43,836 nucleotides of DNA from an uncultured Alphaproteobacteria bacterium (GCA_904502095.1 CAJGDG010000008.1:1-43836); one strand, 5' to 3'. Counted from the first letter of the stretch, positions 32,667 through 40,983 are shown. Notes: generated from the letters alone by a model not told the origin. Numbers and translations are program-made.

Positions 32667-34256
32667 TTATTCTGCGCGGGTAAATGCACCGCCGTCCAAC
32701 ATATCGCGAACCGCAAAGTGTTTTACCTTTTTCGCAGATGTTGATGGCAATTCTTCTTCGGTAATCGCAAAGTGTTTTACCCACTTGTACTGCGCGATTG
32801 CCAAATTAGATTTTTTCAACAGCAACGCAACGCGTTCAACTGTTGTGCCTGGCTTTACCTGAAATACCGCGAACGGAACAATTTTGTCTTTGATTACATA
32901 TTCAAAAACAGCCGCGTTCAGAATTTCATCATTTTGCATATACAGGTCTTCTAATTCATCTGGGTAAACATTTTTGCCACTGTCCAGAACAATAACCTGT
33001 TTCTGACGACCTTTGACCGTCAATCGGCCGTATTTATCCAAACAACCAATGTCGCCTGTTTTAAACCAGCCCTGCTCGAACGCTTCGGCATTGGCGGCAT
33101 CATTTTCCAAATAGCCCGGCATAACCATATTGCCACGAACCCAAATTTCACCAATCCCACTTTTATCGGGATTATGAATCTGGATTTCATTGCCCAATAA
33201 TGGCCCCGCATAGTACATCGAACCATTTGCACGACGAAACGCAAAATTAAAGTTCGCAGGCCCCGTTGTTTCAGTTAACCCATAACAGTCACCAACAACA
33301 AAACCCATCTTTTCATAGAATTTGCGGATTGATGGCTTTAATGTCGCACCGGCAGAAACCAAAACTTTGGTATTACCACCAAATGCGTCGTGCACAGGTT
33401 TGGTCACCTTGTTAACCAGCCCACCCAATCCAATCGCGCGCAAAATGCCACGCATAGATACAATTATACGCATCAATGTCCAAACATGTTTATCGCGCGC
33501 AGAATCCACAATCTTTTTATAAAACACTTCCCAAATTCGGGGAACAGCAGGAATAACCTCTGGCTTATATTGTTTAAAGTCCTTGATAAATTCTTGGGGT
33601 TTTAAAACTGGCTGTAACAACAGTTTGCCTTGTAATGCAACCGGCACAATAATATTAATTACAACACCATATATATGATACAATGGCAAAAACCCATAAA
33701 AGGTATAGTCAGGCAATATCACATCTTTGTAAAACTGTGCCCCATTTGCCAACGACAGCAAATTATCATGTGTCAGCCCTACAACCTTTGGATTGCCAGT
33801 TGACCCCGATGTAAATGACAACTGGGCGATGTCGCCACGTTCTGTGTCGCCCATAACGAAATCATTTTCATCTGTATCATCAATGTTTTCAATATCAAAC
33901 ATCTTGGCAGGCGCATCATCAATAAAATAATGCTTTTGTGCCAACACCAGTTTACAGTTTGTGCGCTTCATCATATTGATATGTTCCGATGTTTGCAGAC
34001 CTGTATCCAACATCAAAGCACGCGCACCCTGGGACGCAATGGCAAAATAAGTACGCAAAAAGTCAGGTGTATTACCAGACAAAATTGCAACTGTATCGCC
34101 CTTTTTAATTTTGAAACGTTTCGCCAATAATACCGCGCGCTGTTTCACCTTTCTTAACAAATCTGCATATGTTTCATTTTCGCGAACAAAAAATACCCTG
34201 TCCATATTTCGCGAGCAGACATCTTGCAGCATTTCATATATGTTTTTAGCAATCAT
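32667..34256 (-). CDS. AMP-dependent acyl-CoA ligase (long-chain type)
   Basis: 529 residues. Activates a fatty acid with ATP to an acyl-AMP and then an acyl-CoA. The A3 loop SFTSGSTGNPKVVGLTH (about 147-163), YGLTETTG, GEIWVRG, WFKTGDIG and the C-terminal GRQKQVIV are the adenylate-forming signatures in the usual order. The length is close to FadD-like enzymes. It stands alone, so the acid substrate cannot be read from the context; acyl-ACP or other acid ligases share this fold. The start codon has only a weak ribosome binding site (AAGAGCGTAATA). Confidence 0.88.
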   Translation of the reverse strand: MIAKNIYEMLQDVCSRNMDRVFFVRENETYADLLRKVKQRAVLLAKRFKIKKGDTVAILSGNTPDFLRTYFAIASQGARALMLDTGLQTSEHINMMKRTNCKLVLAQKHYFIDDAPAKMFDIENIDDTDENDFVMGDTERGDIAQLSFTSGSTGNPKVVGLTHDNLLSLANGAQFYKDVILPDYTFYGFLPLYHIYGVVINIIVPVALQGKLLLQPVLKPQEFIKDFKQYKPEVIPAVPRIWEVFYKKIVDSARDKHVWTLMRIIVSMRGILRAIGLGGLVNKVTKPVHDAFGGNTKVLVSAGATLKPSIRKFYEKMGFVVGDCYGLTETTGPANFNFAFRRANGSMYYAGPLLGNEIQIHNPDKSGIGEIWVRGNMVMPGYLENDAANAEAFEQGWFKTGDIGCLDKYGRLTVKGRQKQVIVLDSGKNVYPDELEDLYMQNDEILNAAVFEYVIKDKIVPFAVFQVKPGTTVERVALLLKKSNLAIAQYKWVKHFAITEEELPSTSAKKVKHFAVRDMLDGGAFTRAE

Positions 34257-34586
34257 TATTACGCTCTTGTTTTATTAATTTTCACCTGCGTCACCATAAC
34301 GCAGACATATATGAATATAGTCGTTTTTAATAAGAAAAACAACCTAAATATAACGATTCGTTTTTTTGCAAAAAACACAATATATAGACACCGAATCGAT
34401 TTTTTTAATCAATATTTTGTAAAAAACACCGCTTCACGAATCGAAAACATATACTTTTTTTGCATATTGTTGACACAAAAGAGATATTGGTATAAAAACA
34501 CCGATTCTGTTTTTCCGCTGTACTAGGCAGAAAATCCCCCTTTTTAAAAGTAAAGCAAAAAAATAAAAAAAATTACTTTTTATGGA
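34257..34586. other. AT-rich intergenic region with repeated CGAATCG motifs
   Basis: No gene is seen in these 330 bases. CGATTCG or CGAATCG occurs at 34354-34360, 34392-34398 and 34437-34443, and CGATTCT at 34502-34508. They alternate with AAAAAACAC tracts. TTGTTG (34467-34472), an 18-bp spacer and TATAAA (34491-34496) could be an additional promoter toward nrdD. Confidence 0.55.
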
Positions 34587-34615
34587 TTGATAGTTTTTTC
34601 TTAAAACTATATATT
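34587..34615 (+). promoter_or_regulatory. nrdD promoter
   Basis: TTGATA (34587-34592), 17-bp spacer, TATATT (34610-34615). The -10 lies inside the first NrdR box. Confidence 0.7.
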
Positions 34616-34652
34616 GTTATTAAATCGACAAAACAATCACTATATATTGTGT
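34603..34652. promoter_or_regulatory. Two NrdR boxes
   Basis: The boxes AAAACTATATATTGTT (34603-34618) and TCACTATATATTGTGT (34637-34652) share CTATATATTG and match the NrdR consensus acaCwATATATwGtgt. Their cores lie 33 bases apart, near three helical turns, as usual for paired NrdR sites. They predict repression of nrdD when dATP is high. Confidence 0.85.
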
Positions 34653-34677
34653 TTTTACAAGAATGGGGGCTTATAAG

Positions 34678-36717
34678 ATGTCAGAAACACAAAATGAAAT
34701 TACAATTCAAATCACACCAACACTGACAACGCGTTTGGTTGCAGTTCAAAAACGCAGTGGCGAAACAGTGCCTTTTGATGCAAAAAAGATTTATGACGCT
34801 ATTAAAAAGGCCGTTGCGGTTACAACCGAAGTGTCAGATGTAGAAATCGTTAAAATTACCCAGGATGTATTAAGAAAACTGGACGAAAAGTTTGCAGAAA
34901 AAACACCAAATGTTGAAAACATACAGGATACAGTTGTTATATCTTTGATGGATGCGCGCGCATACAAAACAGCCCAGGCGTACATTATATATCGTCAAAA
35001 ACGCACAGAAATTCGTGAATCTATGGTTGACGCTGTGGAAATTATTGACGGATATGTCGGCGGTTCAAATTGGCGCATCAAGGAAAATGCAAACATCGGA
35101 TATTCCATCGGCGGCCTGATTTTACGCACCAGCGAACGCGTGACCGCTGAATATTGGTTGAATTTGTATCCACGCGCTGTTGCCGAAGCGCACAAGACCG
35201 CTGCAATCCACGTCCACGATTTGGGTTGGCTGACTGGTTATTGTGCCGGTTGGTCACTGCGTGAATTATTGTACGAAGGATTTAATGGCGTTCAAGGATA
35301 TCTGCAATGCGGCCCTGCAAAGCATATGGCAACTGCTATTTCACATATGGTTAATTTCCTTGGGACATTGCAAAACGAATTTGCGGGCGCGCAGGCGTTT
35401 TCATCTGTTGACACATATTTGGCCCCGTATGTTCGCGTTGATAACCTGTCATACGAAGATGTTAAAAACGCAATGCAGACATTGATATTTAACTGCGCCG
35501 TTCCATGTCGTTGGGGCACCCAGACACCATTTATCAACTTTACATTTGACTGGACTTGTCCAAACGATTTGAAAAATCAGCGTCCGTTTATTGGCGGTAA
35601 AATGGCTGATTTTACCTATGGCGATTTACAGGCGGAAATGGACATCATTAACAAAGCGTTCCTGGAAGTTATGACCGAAGGCGATGCCCAGGGCCGTCCA
35701 TTTACATTCCCAATTCCAACATACAATATTACACCTGATTTCCCATGGAATCATCCAAATGTAAAACCATTGTTTGATTTGGCGGCAAAATACGGAATTC
35801 CAAACTTCCAGAATTTCTTGAATTCTGATTTGAATCCGACTGATGTTCGTTCAATGTGCTGTCGTTTGCGCTTGGATGTTCGCGAATTGCTGAAACGCGG
35901 TGGCGGTCTGTTTGGTTCTGCTGAAAAAACAGGTTCTATTGGCGTTGTCACAATTAACTTGGCGCGTTTGGGTTATATCCATCGTGGCAATCGTGAAGGT
36001 CTGTTTACAGAATTGAAACGTTTGCTGGATTTGGGTCGCGACAGTCTGGAAATCAAACGCGATATTATATCGAAAAATATGGAACGTGGACTGTACCCAT
36101 TCACAAAACGTTATTTGGGCAACTGGAATCACCACTTTTCAACAATTGGTGTAAACGGCGCAAACGAAATGGTTCGCAACTTTACTGGCGACAAAGAAAA
36201 CATCGCAACACCAATGGGCAAAAAATTGGTTTTGGATGTAATGGACTTTATCCGCGAAAATCTGGCCCAATTCCAAGAACAAACAGGCAATCTGTATAAT
36301 CTGGAAGCAACACCAGCCGAAGGTTGTTCACATCGCTTTGCAAAGACCGATGTCAAAAATTTCCCTGACATCATCACCGCAGGCACAAAAGATGCACCAT
36401 ATTATACAAACTCGACCCAATTGCCGGTAAGTTTCACAGACGATCCATTTGTCGCACTGGAACACCAAGAAGAATTACAGCGCAAATATACAGGTGGCAC
36501 AATGTTGCACTTGTACATGGGCGAACCTGTATCCAGTGGGGACGCTGCACAAAAAATCGTGCGCACAATATTTGAAAACTACAAGGTGCCATATATGACA
36601 CTGACGCCAACATTTTCAATCTGCCCAAAGCATGGATATTTGCCTGGCAAACACGAATTCTGTCCAAAGTGCGATGCAGAAAATGCAGCAAACCAAGACA
36701 GCAAAGAAACAATATAA
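34678..36717 (+). CDS. nrdD: Anaerobic ribonucleoside-triphosphate reductase, lacking its glycyl-radical domain
   Basis: Class III ribonucleotide reductase large part, 679 residues. An ATP-cone domain (about 20-110; AVQKRSGETVPFDAKKIYDAI) precedes the barrel with SMCCRLRLDVRE and GSIGVVTINLARLGYIHRGN. The chain ends with TPTFSICPKHGY and CPKC, the zinc part, then stops at CDAENAANQDSKETI. The RxxGy/f glycyl-radical loop that normally follows is missing; it is coded by the next gene. The start at 34678 is chosen for GGGGG 9 bases upstream; 34663 is an alternative. An NrdR-regulated promoter lies before it. It makes dNTPs without oxygen. Confidence 0.95.
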   Translation: MSETQNEITIQITPTLTTRLVAVQKRSGETVPFDAKKIYDAIKKAVAVTTEVSDVEIVKITQDVLRKLDEKFAEKTPNVENIQDTVVISLMDARAYKTAQAYIIYRQKRTEIRESMVDAVEIIDGYVGGSNWRIKENANIGYSIGGLILRTSERVTAEYWLNLYPRAVAEAHKTAAIHVHDLGWLTGYCAGWSLRELLYEGFNGVQGYLQCGPAKHMATAISHMVNFLGTLQNEFAGAQAFSSVDTYLAPYVRVDNLSYEDVKNAMQTLIFNCAVPCRWGTQTPFINFTFDWTCPNDLKNQRPFIGGKMADFTYGDLQAEMDIINKAFLEVMTEGDAQGRPFTFPIPTYNITPDFPWNHPNVKPLFDLAAKYGIPNFQNFLNSDLNPTDVRSMCCRLRLDVRELLKRGGGLFGSAEKTGSIGVVTINLARLGYIHRGNREGLFTELKRLLDLGRDSLEIKRDIISKNMERGLYPFTKRYLGNWNHHFSTIGVNGANEMVRNFTGDKENIATPMGKKLVLDVMDFIRENLAQFQEQTGNLYNLEATPAEGCSHRFAKTDVKNFPDIITAGTKDAPYYTNSTQLPVSFTDDPFVALEHQEELQRKYTGGTMLHLYMGEPVSSGDAAQKIVRTIFENYKVPYMTLTPTFSICPKHGYLPGKHEFCPKCDAENAANQDSKETI

Positions 36718-36757
36718 GAATAACAAATCATAATAATCTATTAGGGAGGAATTAATT

Positions 36758-36940
36758 ATGACAAACAATGCACACAGAACACCATGTGAAATCTTTTCTC
36801 GTTCGATGGGATTCATCAGACCTGTATCAAACTTTAACGCTGGTAAATATTCTGAATTCTGCGAACGCAAAACATTCACAGAAACAAACAGTTTGTCTGC
36901 TGGTCAACGCCACTATGATTTGTTAAAGAAAGCGGCATAA
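36758..36940 (+). CDS. Stand-alone glycyl-radical domain of NrdD
   Basis: 60 residues. Residues 12-37 read IFSRSMGFIRPVSNFNAGKY plus SEFCER, which is the C-terminal end of class III NrdD: the radical glycine is G18 in RSMGF, and RPVSxFNAGK is a conserved follow-on. The gene has its own strong ribosome binding site (AGGGAGGAATTAATT) 40 bases after the nrdD stop and 5 bases before nrdG, so it is not the product of a frameshift. The protein would have to bind NrdD and be activated by NrdG in trans, as GrcA (YfiD) does for pyruvate formate-lyase. The tail SLSAGQRHYDLLKKAA is extra. Confidence 0.88.
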   Translation: MTNNAHRTPCEIFSRSMGFIRPVSNFNAGKYSEFCERKTFTETNSLSAGQRHYDLLKKAA

Positions 36941-36945
36941 TCAAA

Positions 36946-37647
36946 ATGCGTGAAGTTCAAATCGGGGGATTGGTTCCGTTCACCACCATCGACTATCCTG
37001 GGAAACTGTCTGCGGTTTTATTCTTGGTTGGTTGTCCTTTACGGTGTGTGTATTGTTCCAACCCCCATTTATTATCTGTTGGCGATGGGGATTATGCACC
37101 GGACAAGGTGCTTAATTGGCTGGAACAACGCATCGGAAAACTGGAAGCGGTGGTTTTTTCCGGGGGCGAGGCATTAATGCAGGGGGACGCCACAATTCAA
37201 TATATGAAGCGCGTACGCGAAATGGGATTTAACATCGGGCTGCACACAAACGGTTTCTATCCTGAATTATTAAAAAAGGCGGCAGATTTTGTGGACTGGA
37301 TTGGATTGGATTTCAAAGCAACGCGCGAAAAATATCCTGATTTGTCGGGACAGAATATCGCATACGACAATATGATTCGCAGTCTGGATGTTTGGCTGGA
37401 AACAGGTAAAGATTTCGAAGTCCGTATAACATGTGACCCACGCTTTATCAGTAAAACAGACCTGATGGAAATTGTAGCGATGTTGGCTGATAAACAAGTA
37501 AAAAATGTGGCAATTCAAAAATATGTCCCACATTTTGAAGACTTAAACAATCAAACGACCCCTGCTGAACGCGACCAATTTTTTAATGACGCGGATTTAA
37601 AGATAAAAATAGATTCTATGTTTGAATCTGTCACATGGCGCGACTAA
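36946..37647 (+). CDS. nrdG: Anaerobic ribonucleotide reductase activase (radical SAM)
   Basis: 233 residues. Uses S-adenosylmethionine and a [4Fe-4S] cluster to make the glycyl radical on the NrdD system. The opening IGGLVPFTTIDYPGKLSAVLF and the cluster motif CPLRCVYC (C30, C34, C37) with SNP, then VFSGGEALMQ, are those of the NrdG/PFL-activase group. It lies 5 bases after the glycyl-radical gene. Here the substrate would be the separate 60-residue protein, perhaps in complex with NrdD. Confidence 0.93.
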   Translation: MREVQIGGLVPFTTIDYPGKLSAVLFLVGCPLRCVYCSNPHLLSVGDGDYAPDKVLNWLEQRIGKLEAVVFSGGEALMQGDATIQYMKRVREMGFNIGLHTNGFYPELLKKAADFVDWIGLDFKATREKYPDLSGQNIAYDNMIRSLDVWLETGKDFEVRITCDPRFISKTDLMEIVAMLADKQVKNVAIQKYVPHFEDLNNQTTPAERDQFFNDADLKIKIDSMFESVTWRD

Positions 37648-37677
37648 ACGCCTGTAAGGAATCTCCTATTTTTCGCT

Positions 37678-37706
37678 TTTAACGTATACCCCCTTTGTGT
37701 TATAAT
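37678..37706 (+). promoter_or_regulatory. Promoter of the surface-protein pair
   Basis: Consensus -10 TATAAT (37701-37706) with a weak -35 TTTAAC (37678-37683), 17-bp spacer. Confidence 0.5.
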
Positions 37707-37772
37707 GACAGAGAGAGAATACCTTTTTAATCGTGTGACAAACGGCACACGGGTGGGGGAAAGTAAAATATT

Positions 37773-37985
37773 TTGAAAAAATGTGCCGTATTATTTTTAC
37801 TGACTTGTTTGCAGGTGCTTGTCCTGCCTGTGGCAAACGCGGCAATTGTATCAAAGGCATATGTTGACGGCGCAATGGTTTCTGCTGTAAAAACATCTGG
37901 GGAAACGACACAAACAATGGCTGGCGATTACACCGTCACAGGCGTACTGAAAGTACCAACACAACCATTACCAAGCGCAAATTAG
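37773..37985 (+). CDS. Small secreted protein (TTG start)
   Basis: 70 residues if it begins at the TTG at 37773: signal peptide MKKCAVLFLLTCLQVLVLPVANA, then AIVSKAYVDGAMVSAVKTSG and a short end. The GTGGGGGAAAG leader upstream and the signal peptide support the TTG. The SKAYVDG wording reminds me of repetitive tail-fibre-like or surface proteins. The stop is one base from the next start, so they are coupled. It could also be the truncated front part of a longer surface protein. Confidence 0.6.
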   Translation: MKKCAVLFLLTCLQVLVLPVANAAIVSKAYVDGAMVSAVKTSGETTQTMAGDYTVTGVLKVPTQPLPSAN

Positions 37986-37986
37986 T

Positions 37987-39195
37987 ATGAAAAAAATAAT
38001 TCTGTTTTTGTTATGCCTTGTTTTTTCATTTCCTTTATGTGCGGTCGAATATGCACCCATTGCTAATTTGGAATATATACACAACGCAATTGCAAATAAA
38101 TATAACATTATTATTCCATACAATCCCGCAGTGACCGATATTACATTGGCTGCAAATATGAAATATTTGTTATCAGCAGTTGATGTTGCGAATAAAATTT
38201 CTGGCATTGACACCAACTATGGAGCCAGCGAATTCGCAACAGAATATGCAGCCAATACAATTACCGTAAACACCGCTGTTGACACACTGATAAACCAACA
38301 AACAGAACCGGAACCAGGCGATGAACTTTTAGTGCCGCCGTATGTATTCGCCCTTGAAACCAATGCCACATCTTCATTTTCTTTTAATATCGCGGCAACG
38401 GGCACATTTGTTGTGGACTGGGGCGACGGAACAACAGAAACATTTACCCCCCCATCCGCTGACGACACCCCTATATCACATACATATGGTACCAACGGAC
38501 CGCAAACTATTCGCATTGGCGGTCTGGCAACCGGATACAATTCATCTACTGAAGTTGCGTCAATTAGTTTTGCATCGAAATCTGTCATAAAAAATATATA
38601 TGGAAGCCTGGGCAAAATATTTCCAACACTGACAGATGGCAGCCAACCAAGTTTTTATCGAACTTTTTATTATAACTATAATCTGAGCGGTACGGTTCCA
38701 AAAAAATTATTTACGGGCGTTACAGGCGCACCACGAAGTTATATGTTTTATCAAACTTTTTATAACTGCGGCGAAATAACAGATATTCCAGAAAGTTTAT
38801 TTGGCGGCTTGGACGGCGCACCAGCCAGCTCTATGTTTTATCAAACTTTTTACAATTGTTATAGCCTGAAAAAAATCCCAAACAATCTGTTTGGAAATTT
38901 GTACGGACAGCCTGCATTAAATATGTTCTATGGGACATTCTATAACTGCACCGGCCTGACAGGAGAAATCCCATTAGGGTTATTCGGAAACCTGAACAAC
39001 TATTACCGTATGTATATGTTTTATCAAACATTTTATAATTGCGGTGGCCTGACGGGCCCATCTGCCAGAATGCCTGACGGTACATATTTCTATGACTATT
39101 TTACAACAGGCTCTGGGTATTATCCGTTCTCGCAAATGTATCGCAATTGCAGCGGACTGTCGGACTATGACAATATACCATCTTCATACAAATAA
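37987..39195 (+). CDS. Surface protein with TFYNC repeats
   Basis: 402 residues with signal peptide MKKIILFLLCLVFSFPLCA. Residues 117-180 include VDWGDGTTETF and SHTYG, a PKD-like beta domain. From 220 on are repeats spaced 30-31 residues: MFYQTFYNC at 253, 283 and 344 and MFYGTFYNC at 313, with (I/E)IP..LFG units between. They resemble the BspA/DUF285-type repeats of host-associated bacteria. It may bind host or microbial surfaces. The cysteine in each repeat is unusual for a secreted repeat. It is translated with the 70-residue gene upstream. Confidence 0.78.
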   Translation: MKKIILFLLCLVFSFPLCAVEYAPIANLEYIHNAIANKYNIIIPYNPAVTDITLAANMKYLLSAVDVANKISGIDTNYGASEFATEYAANTITVNTAVDTLINQQTEPEPGDELLVPPYVFALETNATSSFSFNIAATGTFVVDWGDGTTETFTPPSADDTPISHTYGTNGPQTIRIGGLATGYNSSTEVASISFASKSVIKNIYGSLGKIFPTLTDGSQPSFYRTFYYNYNLSGTVPKKLFTGVTGAPRSYMFYQTFYNCGEITDIPESLFGGLDGAPASSMFYQTFYNCYSLKKIPNNLFGNLYGQPALNMFYGTFYNCTGLTGEIPLGLFGNLNNYYRMYMFYQTFYNCGGLTGPSARMPDGTYFYDYFTTGSGYYPFSQMYRNCSGLSDYDNIPSSYK

Positions 39196-39202
39196 TGTTT
39201 TT

Positions 39203-39454
39203 ATGAACAAAACACTACATCTTGTACTGACACAGCACTGGTTTGACCGAATTGCGTCTGGACAAAAGACATCGGAATATCGCGCATGCACACCTTATTG
39301 GAATCACCGTTTAACAAATACAAAGTATGACACTGTTATATTTCACCGTGGTTATACAAATACAACTATATCACGCAGAATAATATCAATTGATATAACA
39401 AGCGCCACAAACGATCTAAACCTGCCAAAATGCTGGGAAATTAAACTGGATTAG
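39203..39454 (+). CDS. ASCH-domain-like small protein
   Basis: 83 residues from 39203. HLVLTQHWFDRIASGQKTSEYRACTPYW has the ASCH form (a start strand, then a helix and G-x-K-x-x-E-x-R), and VIFHRGY and DI..A fit the beta-barrel. ASCH proteins bind RNA or modified nucleosides; the E. coli YqfB is an N4-acetylcytidine amidohydrolase. The length is short but complete for YqfB-like forms. There is no clear ribosome binding site. It lies 7 bases after the surface protein. The function is inferred only from the fold. Confidence 0.65.
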   Translation: MNKTLHLVLTQHWFDRIASGQKTSEYRACTPYWNHRLTNTKYDTVIFHRGYTNTTISRRIISIDITSATNDLNLPKCWEIKLD

Positions 39455-39519
39455 CATACACATCTTGGTTAATTAACATTTTTATACAAAAGCGTTATAC
39501 CAAAGGCAAAAAATGATTT

Positions 39520-39546
39520 GAGAATAAAAAATCCGCCCGATTGGGC
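39520..39546 (-). terminator. Terminator of the HTH gene
   Basis: On the minus strand CCGCCC-AATC-GGGCGG is followed by ATTTTTTATT. It lies about 30 bases past the stop. Confidence 0.75.
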
Positions 39547-39571
39547 GGCGGGTGTTATTTTATCAGAACTT

Positions 39572-39826
39572 TTATATAGCTTGTTGTGCCGGAGAAGAAT
39601 TTGTAGAAAAATATTTTGTAAGGTCATGTAGACTGGCCCCTGTACTTTCCAGTATCTTTGCAATACTGTTCGTAGATGGCCACCGTGGTTGCCCATACTT
39701 TGACCAACGTTTACTTTTATTAAAGGTTGTCGCATCTAATCCGCTACGTTTTGCCAATCCCGAACAGGATACTTTGTGATCTTTCGCGAACGAATCAATA
39801 GCGAACCAAACATCTGCATGTGTCAT
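39572..39826 (-). CDS. Stand-alone helix-turn-helix protein (S24-repressor-like N-terminus)
   Basis: 84 residues. MTHADVWFAIDSFAKDHKVSCSGLAKRSGLDATTFNKSKRW is the DNA-binding part found at the front of alphaproteobacterial S24-peptidase repressors; the following RWPSTNSIAKILESTGASL also fits. Those repressors go on with a peptidase domain of about 130 residues that is missing here. The ribosome binding site AAGGAG is good. Either a truncation that left a constitutive repressor, or a small regulator of its own. A dyad lies upstream at 39901. Confidence 0.72.
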   Translation of the reverse strand: MTHADVWFAIDSFAKDHKVSCSGLAKRSGLDATTFNKSKRWSKYGQPRWPSTNSIAKILESTGASLHDLTKYFSTNSSPAQQAI

Positions 39827-39900
39827 TTTAAAACTCCTTAGTTTTTTTTGTTGTTGGACACGAAAGAATTATAGACCGGTTTTTTATGTTTTATTTTATA

Positions 39901-39932
39901 CTCTTTTTACGCAATGCAATGTATAAAAAGAG
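39901..39932. promoter_or_regulatory. Dyad between the HTH and LysR genes
   Basis: CTCTTTTTA (39901-39909) and TAAAAAGAG (39924-39932) form a 9-bp inverted repeat with a 14-base centre. It lies in the divergent region and may be an operator of either regulator. Confidence 0.5.
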
Positions 39933-40077
39933 GACTGGAAACGCTGTACAGGTATGTTTTCCAAGGTTTTTTATCATTTTTCGTCAACATACGAAATGTT
40001 TTTTATCCTAAAAAATAACTATTGTTTAGATTTTTTTCCTGTTGTATGGTAAAAAATATCACTCAAAAAGGAAAATA

Positions 40078-40983
40078 ATGCCAACTATCAAAACAAAAAT
40101 TGCGTTTTTACGTGAACTGTTAGCACTAAAAGAAGTAATTGATTTAGGTCAAATCCAAGCTGCCGCAGACCGAAATGGGATAAAACATTCCAATATGTCA
40201 AAAATGATTTCAGATTTAGAGGCAAGATTTAAAACACGTTTATTAATCCGCAGTTCCGCAGGCAGTGTACCAACAAATACAACTCGTCAATTGTATGCAG
40301 ATATAGAAAACATATCAAATGCACTTGATAATATTTTTCATAATATTACAGGACCTGACGAATTGACAGGACACATCTCTATTTGGACCGAGGAGGGTTT
40401 CGCGGGCAGCCGTTTGTTTACGGAATTGTACAAGTTATATGCAAAACACCCCAAGATTCGTTTAGATATTTTAACAAACCGACATATGAACATGTCCAAT
40501 CCAGACATATCCATACTTGATATACGTTCGCTGCAAAAAATACCAGGGAACAAGCCATTGTTTAAATTTAAAACCAAAACAAAATTCTATACTACACCTG
40601 AATATTTAAAGAAACATGGTTCACCAAAAAATATTGATGATATGTTAGAAAATTTTGAACTGTGCATCCGACAAAAGTTCTTGCAGCTACCTGAATGTAA
40701 CTTCATTTTAAAAAGGGCTAAGAAATTAAATCTAACAACAGATTCTGCGTCTATTGCATATCAATTGGTATGCGATGGTGCCGGCATATCATTGATGCCA
40801 GAATGGTGCACTATGCGCAATGAACGATTGGTAGAAGTTCCAAACATTGATTTTGACTATGAATATATTTTAACAGGAATCGGAAACCCATTAACAATTA
40901 AAAGTCCAAAAGTACAAGCGTTTTTAGAGTTCTTTTATGATTTTTGCAAAGAATATGATATCCCGTTGGAAATGTTTGAATAA
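40078..40983 (+). CDS. LysR-type transcriptional regulator
   Basis: 301 residues. The N-terminal winged HTH (about 10-70; IQAAADRNGIKHSNMSKMISDLEARFKTRLL) shows the LysR helix pattern and is followed by the linker helix. The C-terminal part has the two-lobed effector fold, with CDGAGISLMPEW typical of the second lobe. The start at 40078 follows AAGGAAAATA. There is no adjacent metabolic operon on the other strand, so the target is unclear; it may control the HTH gene or itself. Confidence 0.83.
   Translation: MPTIKTKIAFLRELLALKEVIDLGQIQAAADRNGIKHSNMSKMISDLEARFKTRLLIRSSAGSVPTNTTRQLYADIENISNALDNIFHNITGPDELTGHISIWTEEGFAGSRLFTELYKLYAKHPKIRLDILTNRHMNMSNPDISILDIRSLQKIPGNKPLFKFKTKTKFYTTPEYLKKHGSPKNIDDMLENFELCIRQKFLQLPECNFILKRAKKLNLTTDSASIAYQLVCDGAGISLMPEWCTMRNERLVEVPNIDFDYEYILTGIGNPLTIKSPKVQAFLEFFYDFCKEYDIPLEMFE

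Noticed and set aside
36715..36760. Frameshift or sequencing error splitting nrdD
   Set aside because: The stop is followed by 40 non-coding bases with a strong ribosome binding site, and the small ORF has its own start and extra N-terminal residues, so no single base change would rejoin them.
39469..39735. Minus-strand frame overlapping the HTH gene
   Set aside because: It overlaps the better-supported 39572-39826 frame, spans its terminator and has no ribosome binding site.
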